Shown here: positions 15,960 to 24,386 of the stretch, in pieces
Layout: the number at the start of each line of letters is the position of its first letter
Numbering within the stretch: the first letter of the stretch is position 1
Source: a virus
Length of the DNA: 24,991 bases
IMG/VR virus record: IMGVR_UViG_3300011115_000012
Location: 1 to 24,991 of that record
Strand: one strand, 5' to 3'
Translations under genes and position numbers: made by a program
Notes under the pieces: model-generated
Told to the model about the DNA's origin: nothing
The model's database searches: none
The model's input: only the letters and a program-made list of their open reading frames with translations

Positions 15960-17855
15960 ATGGCCGTTAATCTTTCTCTTTTCGCCGGTGCAGGATGGCA
16001 GTTTTTTGATAATAATGGCGTTCCGCTGGCCGGTGGGCTGATCTACACCTATGCGGCGGGCACCACGACACCATTGGCAACTTATACGACCAGTGCGGGG
16101 AATATTGCCAACGCAAACCCAATCGTTCTTAATTCCGCAGGCCGATTGGCAGATGAAGTCTGGCTAACTACGGGAAGCAGCTATAAATTTATACTGCAAA
16201 CTTCCCTTGCTACGCAAATTGGCAGTTACGATAACATCAGCGGGGCAAATGATTTTACTAGCATATACGCAGCACTTGCGGCCTCAAGCGGATCGAGTTT
16301 AATTGGTTTCATTACTTCTGGCGGCAGCGCGGCGGCAGAAACGGTGCAAACAAAACTGCGTCAAATTGTAACGCCGCAAGATTTTGGCGCGGTAAATAAC
16401 GGCACAACGGTTGACAGAACTGCAATTAATGCAGCCATTGTTGCGTCTGACCGCGTTTATGCTCCTACTGAAACAGCGTATCTGGCAAGCAAAGTAAGTG
16501 ACACTGGGGCTATTGCGCTCGGGGTCAAAACGCTACTTGATAGCGGTTACTACAAAGACACCGGCAATGTTGCAGAGTTTATAACGATACCGGCCAGCTC
16601 TACGCAGGTCACATTGCGTGACGTAAAGATCACCGCCGGAACGGGCATTGCCTTACATCAAAACCTGACGAACAGCGTTGACACTATTATCTACGGGCCG
16701 CGTGTTGACTCGGCTGGCTATTCAATCTTATCAAATGAAAACTCAGATGGTTCTGATGGCTTTGTAATTCTTGGCGGCGTTGCGGCATCGTCAACATCGG
16801 ATGCGGTTAATTTCAACCATCCGGGCACCGCTGGCAGTCTTGCAACCAATTACAACTATTCCGCTATCGGGATGATGCTTTCGTCGGGCAATTTTGCCTA
16901 CAGCATCAGCGGCACATTGGGGTGGGCGGCAATCGGCAACCATGTCCGAACATCAACGCTTGAGGCGTTTCACGTTGAACATTCGCAGCGGCGCGGCGTG
17001 ATTGGCTTTAACACCGTGAAAGCGGCAGTCGCTAATGGTGTGCAACTCCTGCCGCCTTTAACCGCCGATCCTGCGGCTGATCCGGTTGTTGTGATGGGCA
17101 ACTCAATCACCCATACCGGCGCGCCCAGTACTACCGTTGGCATTAACGTGGTGAATAACGCGCAAACGCCTGGTTACCTTATCAGCAACTCAATTGTCGG
17201 CAATGTCTTGCGCGATTTTGGTGTTGGCATTAGTCACGCGTTATCAACGCAGCTTGTCGATAATAACGTAGTGATTTTAAATTCTTCCGCTGGAACCGGA
17301 TTGCAAGCGTCGAGAGAATCCTACATGGCCGGCACTAATGCCTTGCAAGAGTTTATTCCGGCCACACACGTTGCCGTTGAAATAGGTGCGGCGTCAACGG
17401 TTGGCAACGTAATCATCAACGGTCTGCGAGCTAACGGTTATGTTTTGCCTGCGGCGGTATTGCCAACAATTCTGACGCACTCAGACGCTCGCGGCACTGG
17501 CGGCAAATGTTATGGGTTCTTCTTTAAAATCTCAGGTTCTCATGCGGGTGGCGGTGCGGATAACATTAACTTGTTCCAGTGCGGCGCAAATACTCGTATG
17601 CGCGGCAATCTCAGTGTTTCGCTGGATAACAATGCAACCGGCTTGTTTTACTCTGCTGCGGTTCATTGGGATGGCACAACGCTGACGGTTGGCTCTACAC
17701 TGGCAGAAAAACCACTTGAGCAATACGCAGGGTCGTTTAGCGCGGGAACATTTAACGCAAGTGCCGGGTTAATTCGATTTAACTTCAACAGCACACCTGC
17801 GTTAAGCGGCGTCACGTTTGTTGTAGATTTTAACGGCATATTCTTCCAAGTCTAA
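15960..17855 (+). CDS. Tailspike with head-binding and beta-helix domains
   Basis: This is the likely host-receptor protein, 631 residues, with a good AAGGA site. Residues 1-105 resemble a P22 tailspike-type head-binding domain: GWQFFDNNGVPLAGGLIYTY and NPIVLNSAGRLADEVWLTTG. At about 130-160, QTKLRQIVTPQDFGAVNNGT followed by TVDRTAINAAI is the usual entrance to a right-handed pectate-lyase-like beta-helix. The helix continues with repeats such as GNSITHTGAP and SNSIVGNVLRDFGVGI. The final 100 residues look like a separate beta domain. Family members bind, and often cleave, surface polysaccharide. The catalytic acids cannot be picked from sequence alone. No S74 domain is present. Confidence 0.9.
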   Translation: MAVNLSLFAGAGWQFFDNNGVPLAGGLIYTYAAGTTTPLATYTTSAGNIANANPIVLNSAGRLADEVWLTTGSSYKFILQTSLATQIGSYDNISGANDFTSIYAALAASSGSSLIGFITSGGSAAAETVQTKLRQIVTPQDFGAVNNGTTVDRTAINAAIVASDRVYAPTETAYLASKVSDTGAIALGVKTLLDSGYYKDTGNVAEFITIPASSTQVTLRDVKITAGTGIALHQNLTNSVDTIIYGPRVDSAGYSILSNENSDGSDGFVILGGVAASSTSDAVNFNHPGTAGSLATNYNYSAIGMMLSSGNFAYSISGTLGWAAIGNHVRTSTLEAFHVEHSQRRGVIGFNTVKAAVANGVQLLPPLTADPAADPVVVMGNSITHTGAPSTTVGINVVNNAQTPGYLISNSIVGNVLRDFGVGISHALSTQLVDNNVVILNSSAGTGLQASRESYMAGTNALQEFIPATHVAVEIGAASTVGNVIINGLRANGYVLPAAVLPTILTHSDARGTGGKCYGFFFKISGSHAGGGADNINLFQCGANTRMRGNLSVSLDNNATGLFYSAAVHWDGTTLTVGSTLAEKPLEQYAGSFSAGTFNASAGLIRFNFNSTPALSGVTFVVDFNGIFFQV

Positions 17856-17863
17856 GGACAACC

Positions 17864-18052
17864 ATGATAATCCAACTGCTCAAATCCAAAACCGTCTGGT
17901 TTGCCATCTTGATCGCGGTGCTGTCGGTCGTGCAGGGCTATGTCGCGCTGCTGCCGGTCACGCCGGTGCAGCAGATGCTGGTCGGCGTGGTCATCTCGGT
18001 GGCGGTGCTAGTCCTGCGGCTCATCACCACGCAACCTATCTCGGGGAAATAA
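17864..18052 (+). CDS. Small two-helix membrane protein (62 aa)
   Basis: This is a 62-residue protein 8 bases after the tailspike stop, with AAGGA upstream. A short basic N-terminus (MIIQLLKSKTVW) precedes two hydrophobic helices, about residues 11-30 (FAILIAVLSVVQGYVALL) and 36-54 (QQMLVGVVISVAVLVLRLI). It ends in a short polar tail. Holins can have this shape, but the gene is far from the endolysin and among virion genes. A minor virion membrane protein that helps DNA entry is equally possible. I recall similar small genes in other phages beside tail genes, without known function. Confidence 0.7.
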   Translation: MIIQLLKSKTVWFAILIAVLSVVQGYVALLPVTPVQQMLVGVVISVAVLVLRLITTQPISGK

Positions 18053-18053
18053 C

Positions 18054-18389
18054 ATGACTGTAACCGTAAAAGTTCTTATTCCGGCCAAGACCGCAGAGGC
18101 CAGTCAGACCACGCAATACACGGCCACCAACGTCACCACGATCATTGACAAGTTCACGGCGACCAACTACAGCGCAACGGCGGCGACCTTGAGCGTGAAT
18201 CTGGTCACGGCGGCAGACACGGCGGGCAATCAGAACTTGATTACCAAGACCAAGACGCTGGCGGCGTCTGAGGTATATACTTTCCCTGAGATTGTCGGCC
18301 AGGTGCTGATGGCAAGCGGATTTATCTCTACCATCGCGGGAACGGCAACCGCCATCAACATTCGCGCTTCAGGGCGGGAGGTTAGCTAA
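18054..18389 (+). CDS. Beta-rich putative structural protein (111 aa)
   Basis: This 111-residue protein starts two bases after the membrane protein, with GGGGA upstream. It is strand-rich throughout: TVTVKVLIPAKTAEASQTTQ, DKFTATNYSATAATLSVNLV, then KTLAASEVYTFPEIVGQVL and NIRASGREVS. It has no signal peptide or cysteine. I remember comparable proteins among structural genes of podo- and siphoviruses, but no named family with a known role. It probably forms a small beta-sandwich. Its stop is followed directly by the start of the first ejection gene. Confidence 0.7.
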   Translation: MTVTVKVLIPAKTAEASQTTQYTATNVTTIIDKFTATNYSATAATLSVNLVTAADTAGNQNLITKTKTLAASEVYTFPEIVGQVLMASGFISTIAGTATAINIRASGREVS

Positions 18390-19526
18390 ATGAGCTTCTG
18401 GACAGACATACGCGATACCGTTGAATCGGCGGCGGTTGTTGCCGGTAATTATTTCCTGCCGGGTTCTGGCTTGGTTACGTCTAATTTAGCTAGTTCAGGT
18501 TCACAAGACCAGTTGAACTCTGGCCTCGGCCGTGTTGCTATGCTTGGTAGCGGTGTGGCCGGTGGAGTCGGGGGAAACCTGTCAAATTACGGCAAGTTTT
18601 ACGACGCTGCGGGTAATTTCCTCACAGGCACAGAATCTAGCGCACAACAATTCATCAACGCGGATATACAGCAGCTAATCGGTCAAGGCTATACGCCAGA
18701 ACAAGCAGCTAACCTTGCAAACGCTAGCTTTTCTGCGGCTCCCGTTGGCGGCGCGTCTGCAACGATGCCCGGTGGCACAACCGACTGGACAAAATACCTT
18801 AGTAACCCGTCAGTGCTTGGGTCTGCCATCAGTGGCGGTGCAGGACTGCTTGGCGCGGGTCTACAAGCCAACGCCGCAAGGGAGGCAGCACAAGGTATTG
18901 CCGACGCAAACCTTAGCTCCAATCAGCTTATGGCGCGGATGAACGAGCAGAATAGGGCAAGGCAGGAACCGTTCTACCAAGCTGGTTTGCGTGCGCTTCC
19001 TGCTTACACGCAAGGCGTGATGCCTGGTGGCGATCTGGTCAGACCGTTTGCAATGTCTGATTATCAAGCCGATCCAGGCTACGGTTTTCGCATGTCCGAA
19101 GGAATGAAAGCCTTGGACCGCAGCGCCGCCAGCCGCGGCAACCTGTTATCTGGATCAACGCTAAAAGGTGCAGAACGGTTTGGGCAGGATATGGCAAGCC
19201 AAGAATACAATAATGCGTATAACCGCTACGTTGGAAATCAGGCCACGCAGCGCAACGCATTGGCCGGTTTAACGGGCTTTGCACCGACCGCATCGTCTGC
19301 CATGCAAGCCGGTGATACGGCTTACGGCAGCAACGCGGCAAACCTTGCCAGCAACACGGCCAACGCAATGGCTGGCGCTGGTGCTACTCGCGCATCCTCT
19401 TACGGTAACGCTTTAGCGGGTATTGGGCAAAACATCTACAACACGATGAATCCCAATCCCATAAACGCAATGATGGCCTCGTATATGCAATCGCAAATGG
19501 CTCCTAAAACTGGAGTAACTGGATAA
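18390..19526 (+). CDS. Ejection / DNA transfer protein, P22 gp7-like
   Basis: This is the first of three consecutive genes that resemble the P22 internal proteins gp7, gp20 and gp16, which are stored in the head and injected with the DNA. The 378-residue protein has a Gly/Ala-rich, weakly hydrophobic N-terminal half, including SVLGSAISGGAGLLGAGLQA. Then comes a conserved block: QADPGYGFRMSEGMKALDRS, AASRGNLLSGSTLKGAERFG and SQEYNNAYNRYVGNQATQRN. This block is characteristic of the DNA transfer protein family found in many phages. GGAGG lies upstream and the stop overlaps the next ATG. It is longer than P22 gp7 (229), mainly at the N-terminus. Confidence 0.85.
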   Translation: MSFWTDIRDTVESAAVVAGNYFLPGSGLVTSNLASSGSQDQLNSGLGRVAMLGSGVAGGVGGNLSNYGKFYDAAGNFLTGTESSAQQFINADIQQLIGQGYTPEQAANLANASFSAAPVGGASATMPGGTTDWTKYLSNPSVLGSAISGGAGLLGAGLQANAAREAAQGIADANLSSNQLMARMNEQNRARQEPFYQAGLRALPAYTQGVMPGGDLVRPFAMSDYQADPGYGFRMSEGMKALDRSAASRGNLLSGSTLKGAERFGQDMASQEYNNAYNRYVGNQATQRNALAGLTGFAPTASSAMQAGDTAYGSNAANLASNTANAMAGAGATRASSYGNALAGIGQNIYNTMNPNPINAMMASYMQSQMAPKTGVTG

Positions 19527-21193
19527 TGGAATCTTTTAATTTCGGTGCATTTGACCCGACCATTGGGGCGCGGATCGCGGCTATCCCGCAAGAGGCGCAG
19601 AAACAACAGACCGCCAACATGCTGCAAGCCATGCAGATGCAGGGGGCTATGAATCAGAATGAGTTAGCTAGATATTCTTTGGCATCGGCGCAGAGGTCTG
19701 ACGCATCGCAAAACGCAGTCAATGCCGCGTTAAAAGGTTCTATTGTAGATGGAAAAATAAATTACGATTTATTGACATCTAATTTAGCTGGTGGCGCAGG
19801 GGCTTCTAAAATACCTGATTTTCTAAAAGCCAGAAGCGAAGAAGAAAAAAGAACTCAAGAGATAGAAAAAACAAAAGGCGACATAGCAAAACAAGCTAGA
19901 GAAGCGGTTGATTCAGAATTAACTTCATTTACTAAAAACGCATTTAAAGTTACTGACGTTCCCTCTCTTACAAATCATTTAAAAGCCTTTTATGAAAATC
20001 CATTGCTTGGGAAAATAGCTTCAAAATTTAAACCATTTGACCAAGCATTGAATGACGATATTAAACAGATAAGCACCCCAGAAGGATTGCGGCAATGGCA
20101 AGCTGAAAACGCAAACCTTACTGGAAAAGAATTAACTGATTTGTTGTTGAAAGTAACAACAACCACTGCCAATTTGGGAGACGTAAGCAGAGAAACACAA
20201 AGGGGTGGAATGGGTCAGACAATAGGCGTTCCAGTTGATACGCCTATGGGAGTATCACCAAACACAACTGCAACAATAAACGCTGCCAGAAAAAACCATT
20301 TAGAAAATCTAGCCCAGCAGGGATGGACATTTGACACTGAGCGCGGCATTGCTGTTAATGCAAGGCAAGGCATATCACGGCCAATTTCTACGTTAATGGC
20401 CCCAGTTGGCGGCGGCTTTTCTGCTGCGCCTGCTGTTGGCGGTGCGCCTGCCCCAAGCATTGCTGCTCCTGGTGGCGGTGTTCCTGGGCAGCGTCAAGCA
20501 CCAGCGGGGCAACCCGTGGCAGGGCCAAATGTCTTGGGGCCAAAACCGGAAAAACCTATATGGAATTCTGAAGCGCAAGGGTTTATTTACCCACCGTCAC
20601 AAGATAACCCGGCAGGTAAATTTGTACCCGTTCAAGGAATGGAAGGAAAATCACTTACCGAAGTGCAAGCAAAGTCTGCTTTGTTTGGTTCTGCTATGCA
20701 ACAAGCCAATACCGTAATTACAGAAATTGAAAAAAAAGGAACATTCACATCTGCAATTGTTCCAGGGTTGCTAGAAGGAATAGTAAAGTTAGCTCCGCTT
20801 GGTGTAGGTGATGCCGCAGCAAATGCAATTGAATCAGCTTTTAGAACAGATCCAACTGGGTTAATCGGCCCCAATGAAAATCAACAAAGATTAGCTCAAG
20901 CACAATTAGGTTTTGCAATTGGTTATTTAAGATCTACATCTGGCGCAGCTTTTGGCGCACAAGAAGTTGCAAACACAATAAAAGAATATTTCCCGTTACA
21001 AGGAGAAAGCAAAATAGTTATTAAGCAAAAATCTGAATCAAGAGAGCGAGCAATTCAAGGAATGCGACTTGCCGCTGGAAAATCTGGTTCTGATTTTATA
21101 AATAAATATGTGCCAAAAGTAAATACAGAAACATCGCCATCAAATTTATCTGAGCCACCTCCTGGTGCAGTAAGGCCGCGGGGGGATAGGTAA
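19526..21193 (+). CDS. Internal virion / ejection protein, gp20-like
   Basis: This 555-residue protein overlaps the preceding stop by one base. It has a Gln/Ala/Met-rich helical N-terminus (EAQKQQTANMLQAMQMQGAM), a long charged helical region to about residue 260, and a Pro/Gly/Ala-rich linker at 290-345. The C-terminal block holds FAIGYLRSTSGAAFGAQEVA near 466, then NTIKEYFPLQGESKIVIKQK and RAIQGMRLAAG. I recall this C-terminal block in large internal proteins of many podoviruses. The position between gp7-like and gp16-like genes supports the call, while direct similarity to P22 gp20 is not obvious. Much of the gene, roughly 19740-21130, is AT-richer than the head genes. Confidence 0.78.
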   Translation: MESFNFGAFDPTIGARIAAIPQEAQKQQTANMLQAMQMQGAMNQNELARYSLASAQRSDASQNAVNAALKGSIVDGKINYDLLTSNLAGGAGASKIPDFLKARSEEEKRTQEIEKTKGDIAKQAREAVDSELTSFTKNAFKVTDVPSLTNHLKAFYENPLLGKIASKFKPFDQALNDDIKQISTPEGLRQWQAENANLTGKELTDLLLKVTTTTANLGDVSRETQRGGMGQTIGVPVDTPMGVSPNTTATINAARKNHLENLAQQGWTFDTERGIAVNARQGISRPISTLMAPVGGGFSAAPAVGGAPAPSIAAPGGGVPGQRQAPAGQPVAGPNVLGPKPEKPIWNSEAQGFIYPPSQDNPAGKFVPVQGMEGKSLTEVQAKSALFGSAMQQANTVITEIEKKGTFTSAIVPGLLEGIVKLAPLGVGDAAANAIESAFRTDPTGLIGPNENQQRLAQAQLGFAIGYLRSTSGAAFGAQEVANTIKEYFPLQGESKIVIKQKSESRERAIQGMRLAAGKSGSDFINKYVPKVNTETSPSNLSEPPPGAVRPRGDR

Positions 21194-23028
21194 TGGCTAC
21201 GAAACCCTACGAGGTGGACGTTGGTGGCGTAACGTATGACGTTGATGCCCCGGATGAAACAACCGCATGGCGCTGGGCTAACATAGAACACAACAAGCCG
21301 GAAAACAGAATACCGGGTGCAATTAAACAACCTACGCGGCCACAAACATCGTTTTTGCGCGGCGATCTAAGCAAGAGCGTATTGGGTAATATTGCTCAAG
21401 CGGGTTCTGATATTGGATCTCTAATGTCAGAGGTTCCAATTTCTTTGGCTACGGGTGTAGCCAGCGGAATAATTGCCCCCCTTACGTCATTTGCAACACG
21501 CGTATCTGGCGGCGATCAGTATCAGGCTGACAAAGCGTTTAAAGAAGCTCTGCAACGATACACATACCAGCCACGCAATGAAATGGCGCAGGAGGCGGTA
21601 TCTGCTATTGGGGAGACGTTAGCGCCGCTTGTTGGGGTGCCTTACCTAACATTAAACGCATTGGGAAGGGCAGCGCCACCGGCCATTAATGCGCTAATCG
21701 CAAGAGCAACAACCGCGATCCCAGAGGTAGCCAATATGTTGCGGCGACCGGCTGCTGACCAGATGGTTGGAATGGGGGCTGCGTCAACTGAATTGCCTTT
21801 ACAACGTCAAGCTATGGCTGAAGGGGCAAGAATACCTTTGAAACTGAGCAAAGGACAGCTAACGCGGAATTTAGAGCAACAGCAGTTTGAACATGAAACA
21901 GGCAAGACATATCCAAGTGCAGAAGGGAAGCCGTTATTGCTTCAACAGCAAAAAGTAAACGAAGATTTTTTGCGTAATTTTGACGCGTCAGCAGAAGCTA
22001 TGGGCGGTGAGATTTTTGGGGAAACACAACTTGTTCCGATTGGCAAAGTTGTAGATGCGCCGTTAGTAAGGCGGTTTAAAGAAGCAAAAGCGGAAGTAAA
22101 AAAGAAATATGATGCTGCTGACGCTGCTGGTGAAACGCAAGAACAAGTTAGCATAAATCCGTTAATTAAATATATTGCTGATCACGAAACAGAAATAGCC
22201 ACCAATAATGCGCCAGTTCTTGCTAATTTAAAAATGCAACTTTCAAAATTAGGTGCCGCAGATACTTTATCAATTTATGATTTGGAACAATTAAGAAAAA
22301 GCGCAAATAAAATATCATTTCCGGGTAGTGGCGTAAATGAAGTTTACATGGGCGAACTTCGACCATTGTTTGAAGGAATTACAGAGGGTAAAGGCGGTGA
22401 TCTTTACAAAGCTGCTCGGGCAGAAAACACTAAATTTGCAAATGAATTTAAAGATCATGCAATAATTTCTAAGTTGTTGCGGAACAAACCAGGCACAAAA
22501 GACCGCGCTGTTGCTTTTGAGGATATTTACAAACACGTTGTTCATACGGGCAGTCTTGACGATTTACAACTTGTTAAAAACACTCTTTTGAAAGCCGGTG
22601 ATGAAGGCGAATTTGCGTGGAATCAAATTCGCGCTCAAGCCGCTGATGAATTAAAACAACGGGCAATGTCCAACATCAGCAAAGATGCTGCTGGCAACCC
22701 AATACCTAACGCAAAAGCGTTGAGGACTGCAACAGCACAATTAGATCGTGATGGAAAGCTAGATTTATTGTTTGGCAAAGACGAAGCAAAACGAATTAGA
22801 GAGCTTGTGCAACTTGGCGGCGACATTTACTCGCCAGTGCCTGGAACGATTAGCCCAGGCACCGCCAGTGTGTTGATTAGATCGTTGGATGCCATAGCAA
22901 AAAATGCTGTGATTAGCAGGATTCCTGTCGTGCGCTCTGTTGCAAGTGGTGCCGCAGAGATGGCGGCAAAAAAGGCTAGGGAAAAAAGAGTGAGTGAAGC
23001 CGTTAATTACAATGCGTTGATTCCATAA
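21193..23028 (+). CDS. Large ejection protein, gp16-like
   Basis: This 611-residue protein is the length of P22 gp16 (609) and sits in the same place. It begins with the phage-typical motif YEVDVGGVTYDVDAPDETTA followed by WRWANIEH. Weakly hydrophobic Gly/Ala/Leu-rich segments at about 55-100 and 130-180 could touch the membrane, as expected for a DNA translocation protein. A mostly helical, charged body follows (KRFKEAKAEVKKKYDAADAA; DTLSIYDLEQLRKSANKISF). No lytic transglycosylase motif was seen. Similarity to gp16 is judged by size, order and helical build, so the assignment is moderate. Its TAA overlaps the next ATG by one base. Confidence 0.75.
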   Translation: MATKPYEVDVGGVTYDVDAPDETTAWRWANIEHNKPENRIPGAIKQPTRPQTSFLRGDLSKSVLGNIAQAGSDIGSLMSEVPISLATGVASGIIAPLTSFATRVSGGDQYQADKAFKEALQRYTYQPRNEMAQEAVSAIGETLAPLVGVPYLTLNALGRAAPPAINALIARATTAIPEVANMLRRPAADQMVGMGAASTELPLQRQAMAEGARIPLKLSKGQLTRNLEQQQFEHETGKTYPSAEGKPLLLQQQKVNEDFLRNFDASAEAMGGEIFGETQLVPIGKVVDAPLVRRFKEAKAEVKKKYDAADAAGETQEQVSINPLIKYIADHETEIATNNAPVLANLKMQLSKLGAADTLSIYDLEQLRKSANKISFPGSGVNEVYMGELRPLFEGITEGKGGDLYKAARAENTKFANEFKDHAIISKLLRNKPGTKDRAVAFEDIYKHVVHTGSLDDLQLVKNTLLKAGDEGEFAWNQIRAQAADELKQRAMSNISKDAAGNPIPNAKALRTATAQLDRDGKLDLLFGKDEAKRIRELVQLGGDIYSPVPGTISPGTASVLIRSLDAIAKNAVISRIPVVRSVASGAAEMAAKKAREKRVSEAVNYNALIP

Positions 23029-23192
23029 TGGCAACCTCTACCGAACTCGACGTTCGCCTGACCTCGCACGAAGCGGTGTGCGAGCTGCGCTACGACACCA
23101 TCAACGCCAGGTTAAAACGCATTGAAATGATAGGCATTACTGCGGCGGGTGCCATTATTATGTTGCTGCTAAATTTAGTTATGAAAGGCTGA
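23028..23192 (+). CDS. Tail-anchored XhlA-like small protein (54 aa)
   Basis: This is a 54-residue protein joined to the preceding gene by TAATG. Residues 1-34 are a polar helix (RLTSHEAVCELRYDTINARL, then KRIE). Residues 35-52 are one hydrophobic helix (MIGITAAGAIIMLLLNLV), with KG at the end. Polar helix first and one membrane helix last is the layout of haemolysin XhlA-like proteins, which sit next to holin and endolysin genes and may assist lysis. The gene starts the lysis block here. No strong ribosome site is visible, so coupling to the upstream stop is likely. Confidence 0.75.
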   Translation: MATSTELDVRLTSHEAVCELRYDTINARLKRIEMIGITAAGAIIMLLLNLVMKG

Positions 23193-23194
23193 CC

Positions 23195-23731
23195 ATGAAA
23201 ACGCTATTGCTGCTGGCCCTGCTATCCACCAACGCGCTCGCCGGTGGCGTCAATTTGATGATGTGCAATGGCGAGTTTGCTTTGTGTGCAGCCTCGGCCA
23301 GCGTGCCGACCGGCAAAACAATCAGAGTAGATGGAAAAGAGTTTCAAGAGGGCATGGCGGTTTGCCCGGTGTTGACCGGCAAATCCATTGCTAATGCGGA
23401 TCTGATGAAGAACAACTGCAAGGCGCCGGCTGGCAAAGTCTGGTCACTGTTCTCGACCATCACCGAGTATCCCCAGGCGCCAAGCTGGGCGGTCGTCACG
23501 ATGACGCCCAGGACGTTCGTCACCACGACCGCAGCCGGTGGCGGGATGAGCAATCAATGGTCATTCCTGTGCGATAAACAGGCTAAGAAGGTCAACGGTG
23601 TGCAGCTCGCCAATTGCTACGGGCCGATCAATGAAAGCCCGTGGAATAACGGCCATGTGCCGCCGGGCAGCTCGTCGTTCACGGCTGCACCCGTGGGTGC
23701 TGCAAATCCTGTCGGTGGTAATGTGCCGTGA
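23195..23731 (+). CDS. Secreted six-cysteine protein of unknown function
   Basis: This 178-residue protein is read 2 bases after the XhlA-like gene, with AAAGG upstream. A clear Sec signal peptide (MKTLLLLALLSTNALA) would be cut after Ala16. No lipobox Cys follows, so it is not an outer-membrane lipoprotein. The mature part has six Cys (24, 31, 57, 75, 126, 141), an even number suiting three disulfides in the periplasm. The C-terminal 30 residues are Pro/Gly/Ser-rich. No known domain was recognised. Its place inside the lysis block suggests a part in lysis, envelope change or superinfection exclusion; these are inferences. It could also be a transferred accessory gene. Confidence 0.8.
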   Translation: MKTLLLLALLSTNALAGGVNLMMCNGEFALCAASASVPTGKTIRVDGKEFQEGMAVCPVLTGKSIANADLMKNNCKAPAGKVWSLFSTITEYPQAPSWAVVTMTPRTFVTTTAAGGGMSNQWSFLCDKQAKKVNGVQLANCYGPINESPWNNGHVPPGSSSFTAAPVGAANPVGGNVP

Positions 23732-24159
23732 ACCCGTTACTGCTTTCCGGCCTGTTTGACCTCGGCAAAGGTCTGATTGACCGGGTGCTCCCCGATCCCG
23801 CGGCTAAAGCGGCGGCGCAGCTTGAACTGCTAAAAATGCAGCAAGCCGGTGATCTGGCGCAGCTCGCTGCCGACACCGATCTGGCAAAACTGCAAATCCA
23901 GACCAACCTCGCAGAGGCCGCAGGCAACTGGTTTACCGCTGGCTGGCGACCGTTCATTGGCTGGATCTGCGGCGTTTCGTTGTGTTACGTGGCGATCCTC
24001 GAGCCAGTGGCGCGGTTTGTTGCCCAGGTCTGGTTTGCCTACACTGGTGCTTTCCCGACGATTGACACGCAGCTCACGATGCAGGTGCTGCTCGGGATGC
24101 TCGGGCTGGGGGCAATGCGGTCGGCTGAAAAAATCAAAGGCGCGGAGAACAACCGATGA
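23728..24159 (+). CDS. Holin, 3-TM GTA-type
   Basis: Holins make the timed hole in the inner membrane that lets endolysin reach the wall. This 143-residue protein has an N-terminal amphipathic and charged helical part (FDLGKGLIDRVLPDPAAKAA; LELLKMQQAGDLAQLAADTD). Then NWFTAGWRPFIGWICGVSLC begins the membrane region, which carries two to three helices at about 67-135. The phrase W-F-T-A-G-W-R-P is a hallmark of the 3TM holin family found in gene transfer agents and phages. It starts at GTG, overlapping the previous TGA by 3 bases, and the next gene overlaps its end by 4 bases. Confidence 0.88.
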   Translation: MNPLLLSGLFDLGKGLIDRVLPDPAAKAAAQLELLKMQQAGDLAQLAADTDLAKLQIQTNLAEAAGNWFTAGWRPFIGWICGVSLCYVAILEPVARFVAQVWFAYTGAFPTIDTQLTMQVLLGMLGLGAMRSAEKIKGAENNR

Positions 24160-24386
24160 AAGAAAAGCTCACTTTTGTAGTAACAACAATGGTCAGTTTT
24201 ACGCTCTGCATCGTCATTGTCGGGATGGTGTTTGCTTTGTGCTTTGGGTTGTTCGACAAAGAAGTGAACAACGAGGACATTTTTAAACTGTTAGCACCAG
24301 CGTTTCAGACCATTATCGGTGGGTTTATCGGACTGCTGGCGGGTATAAAATTCTCAAACTCAAGCGAGGGTAACGATGTTAAGTAA
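24156..24386 (+). CDS. Small two-helix membrane protein of the lysis block (76 aa)
   Basis: This is a 76-residue protein with GGAG upstream and a start inside the end of the holin gene (ATGA, 24156-24159). It has two hydrophobic helices, at about residues 7-32 (VVTTMVSFTLCIVIVGMVFA) and 46-66 (APAFQTIIGGFIGLLAGIKF). They are joined by an acidic loop, with a polar tail after them. The shape suits a class II holin, antiholin or pinholin partner of the 3TM holin. It directly precedes the endolysin and overlaps it by 11 bases. No specific family was recognised. Confidence 0.75.
   Translation: MKEKLTFVVTTMVSFTLCIVIVGMVFALCFGLFDKEVNNEDIFKLLAPAFQTIIGGFIGLLAGIKFSNSSEGNDVK

Noticed and set aside
13688-17855. 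Diversity-generating retroelement targeting the fibre or tailspike
   Set aside because: No reverse transcriptase and no template/variable repeat pair was seen in the window.
19772-19801. TTGACA resembling a -35 promoter box
   Set aside because: No -10-like hexamer occurs at 16-18 bases spacing, and it lies inside the gp20-like coding sequence.
23849-24286. A 145-residue plus-strand frame inside the holin region
   Set aside because: It is Arg/Ser/Trp/Cys-rich and out of frame with a recognisable 3TM holin and the next membrane protein. No ribosome site.
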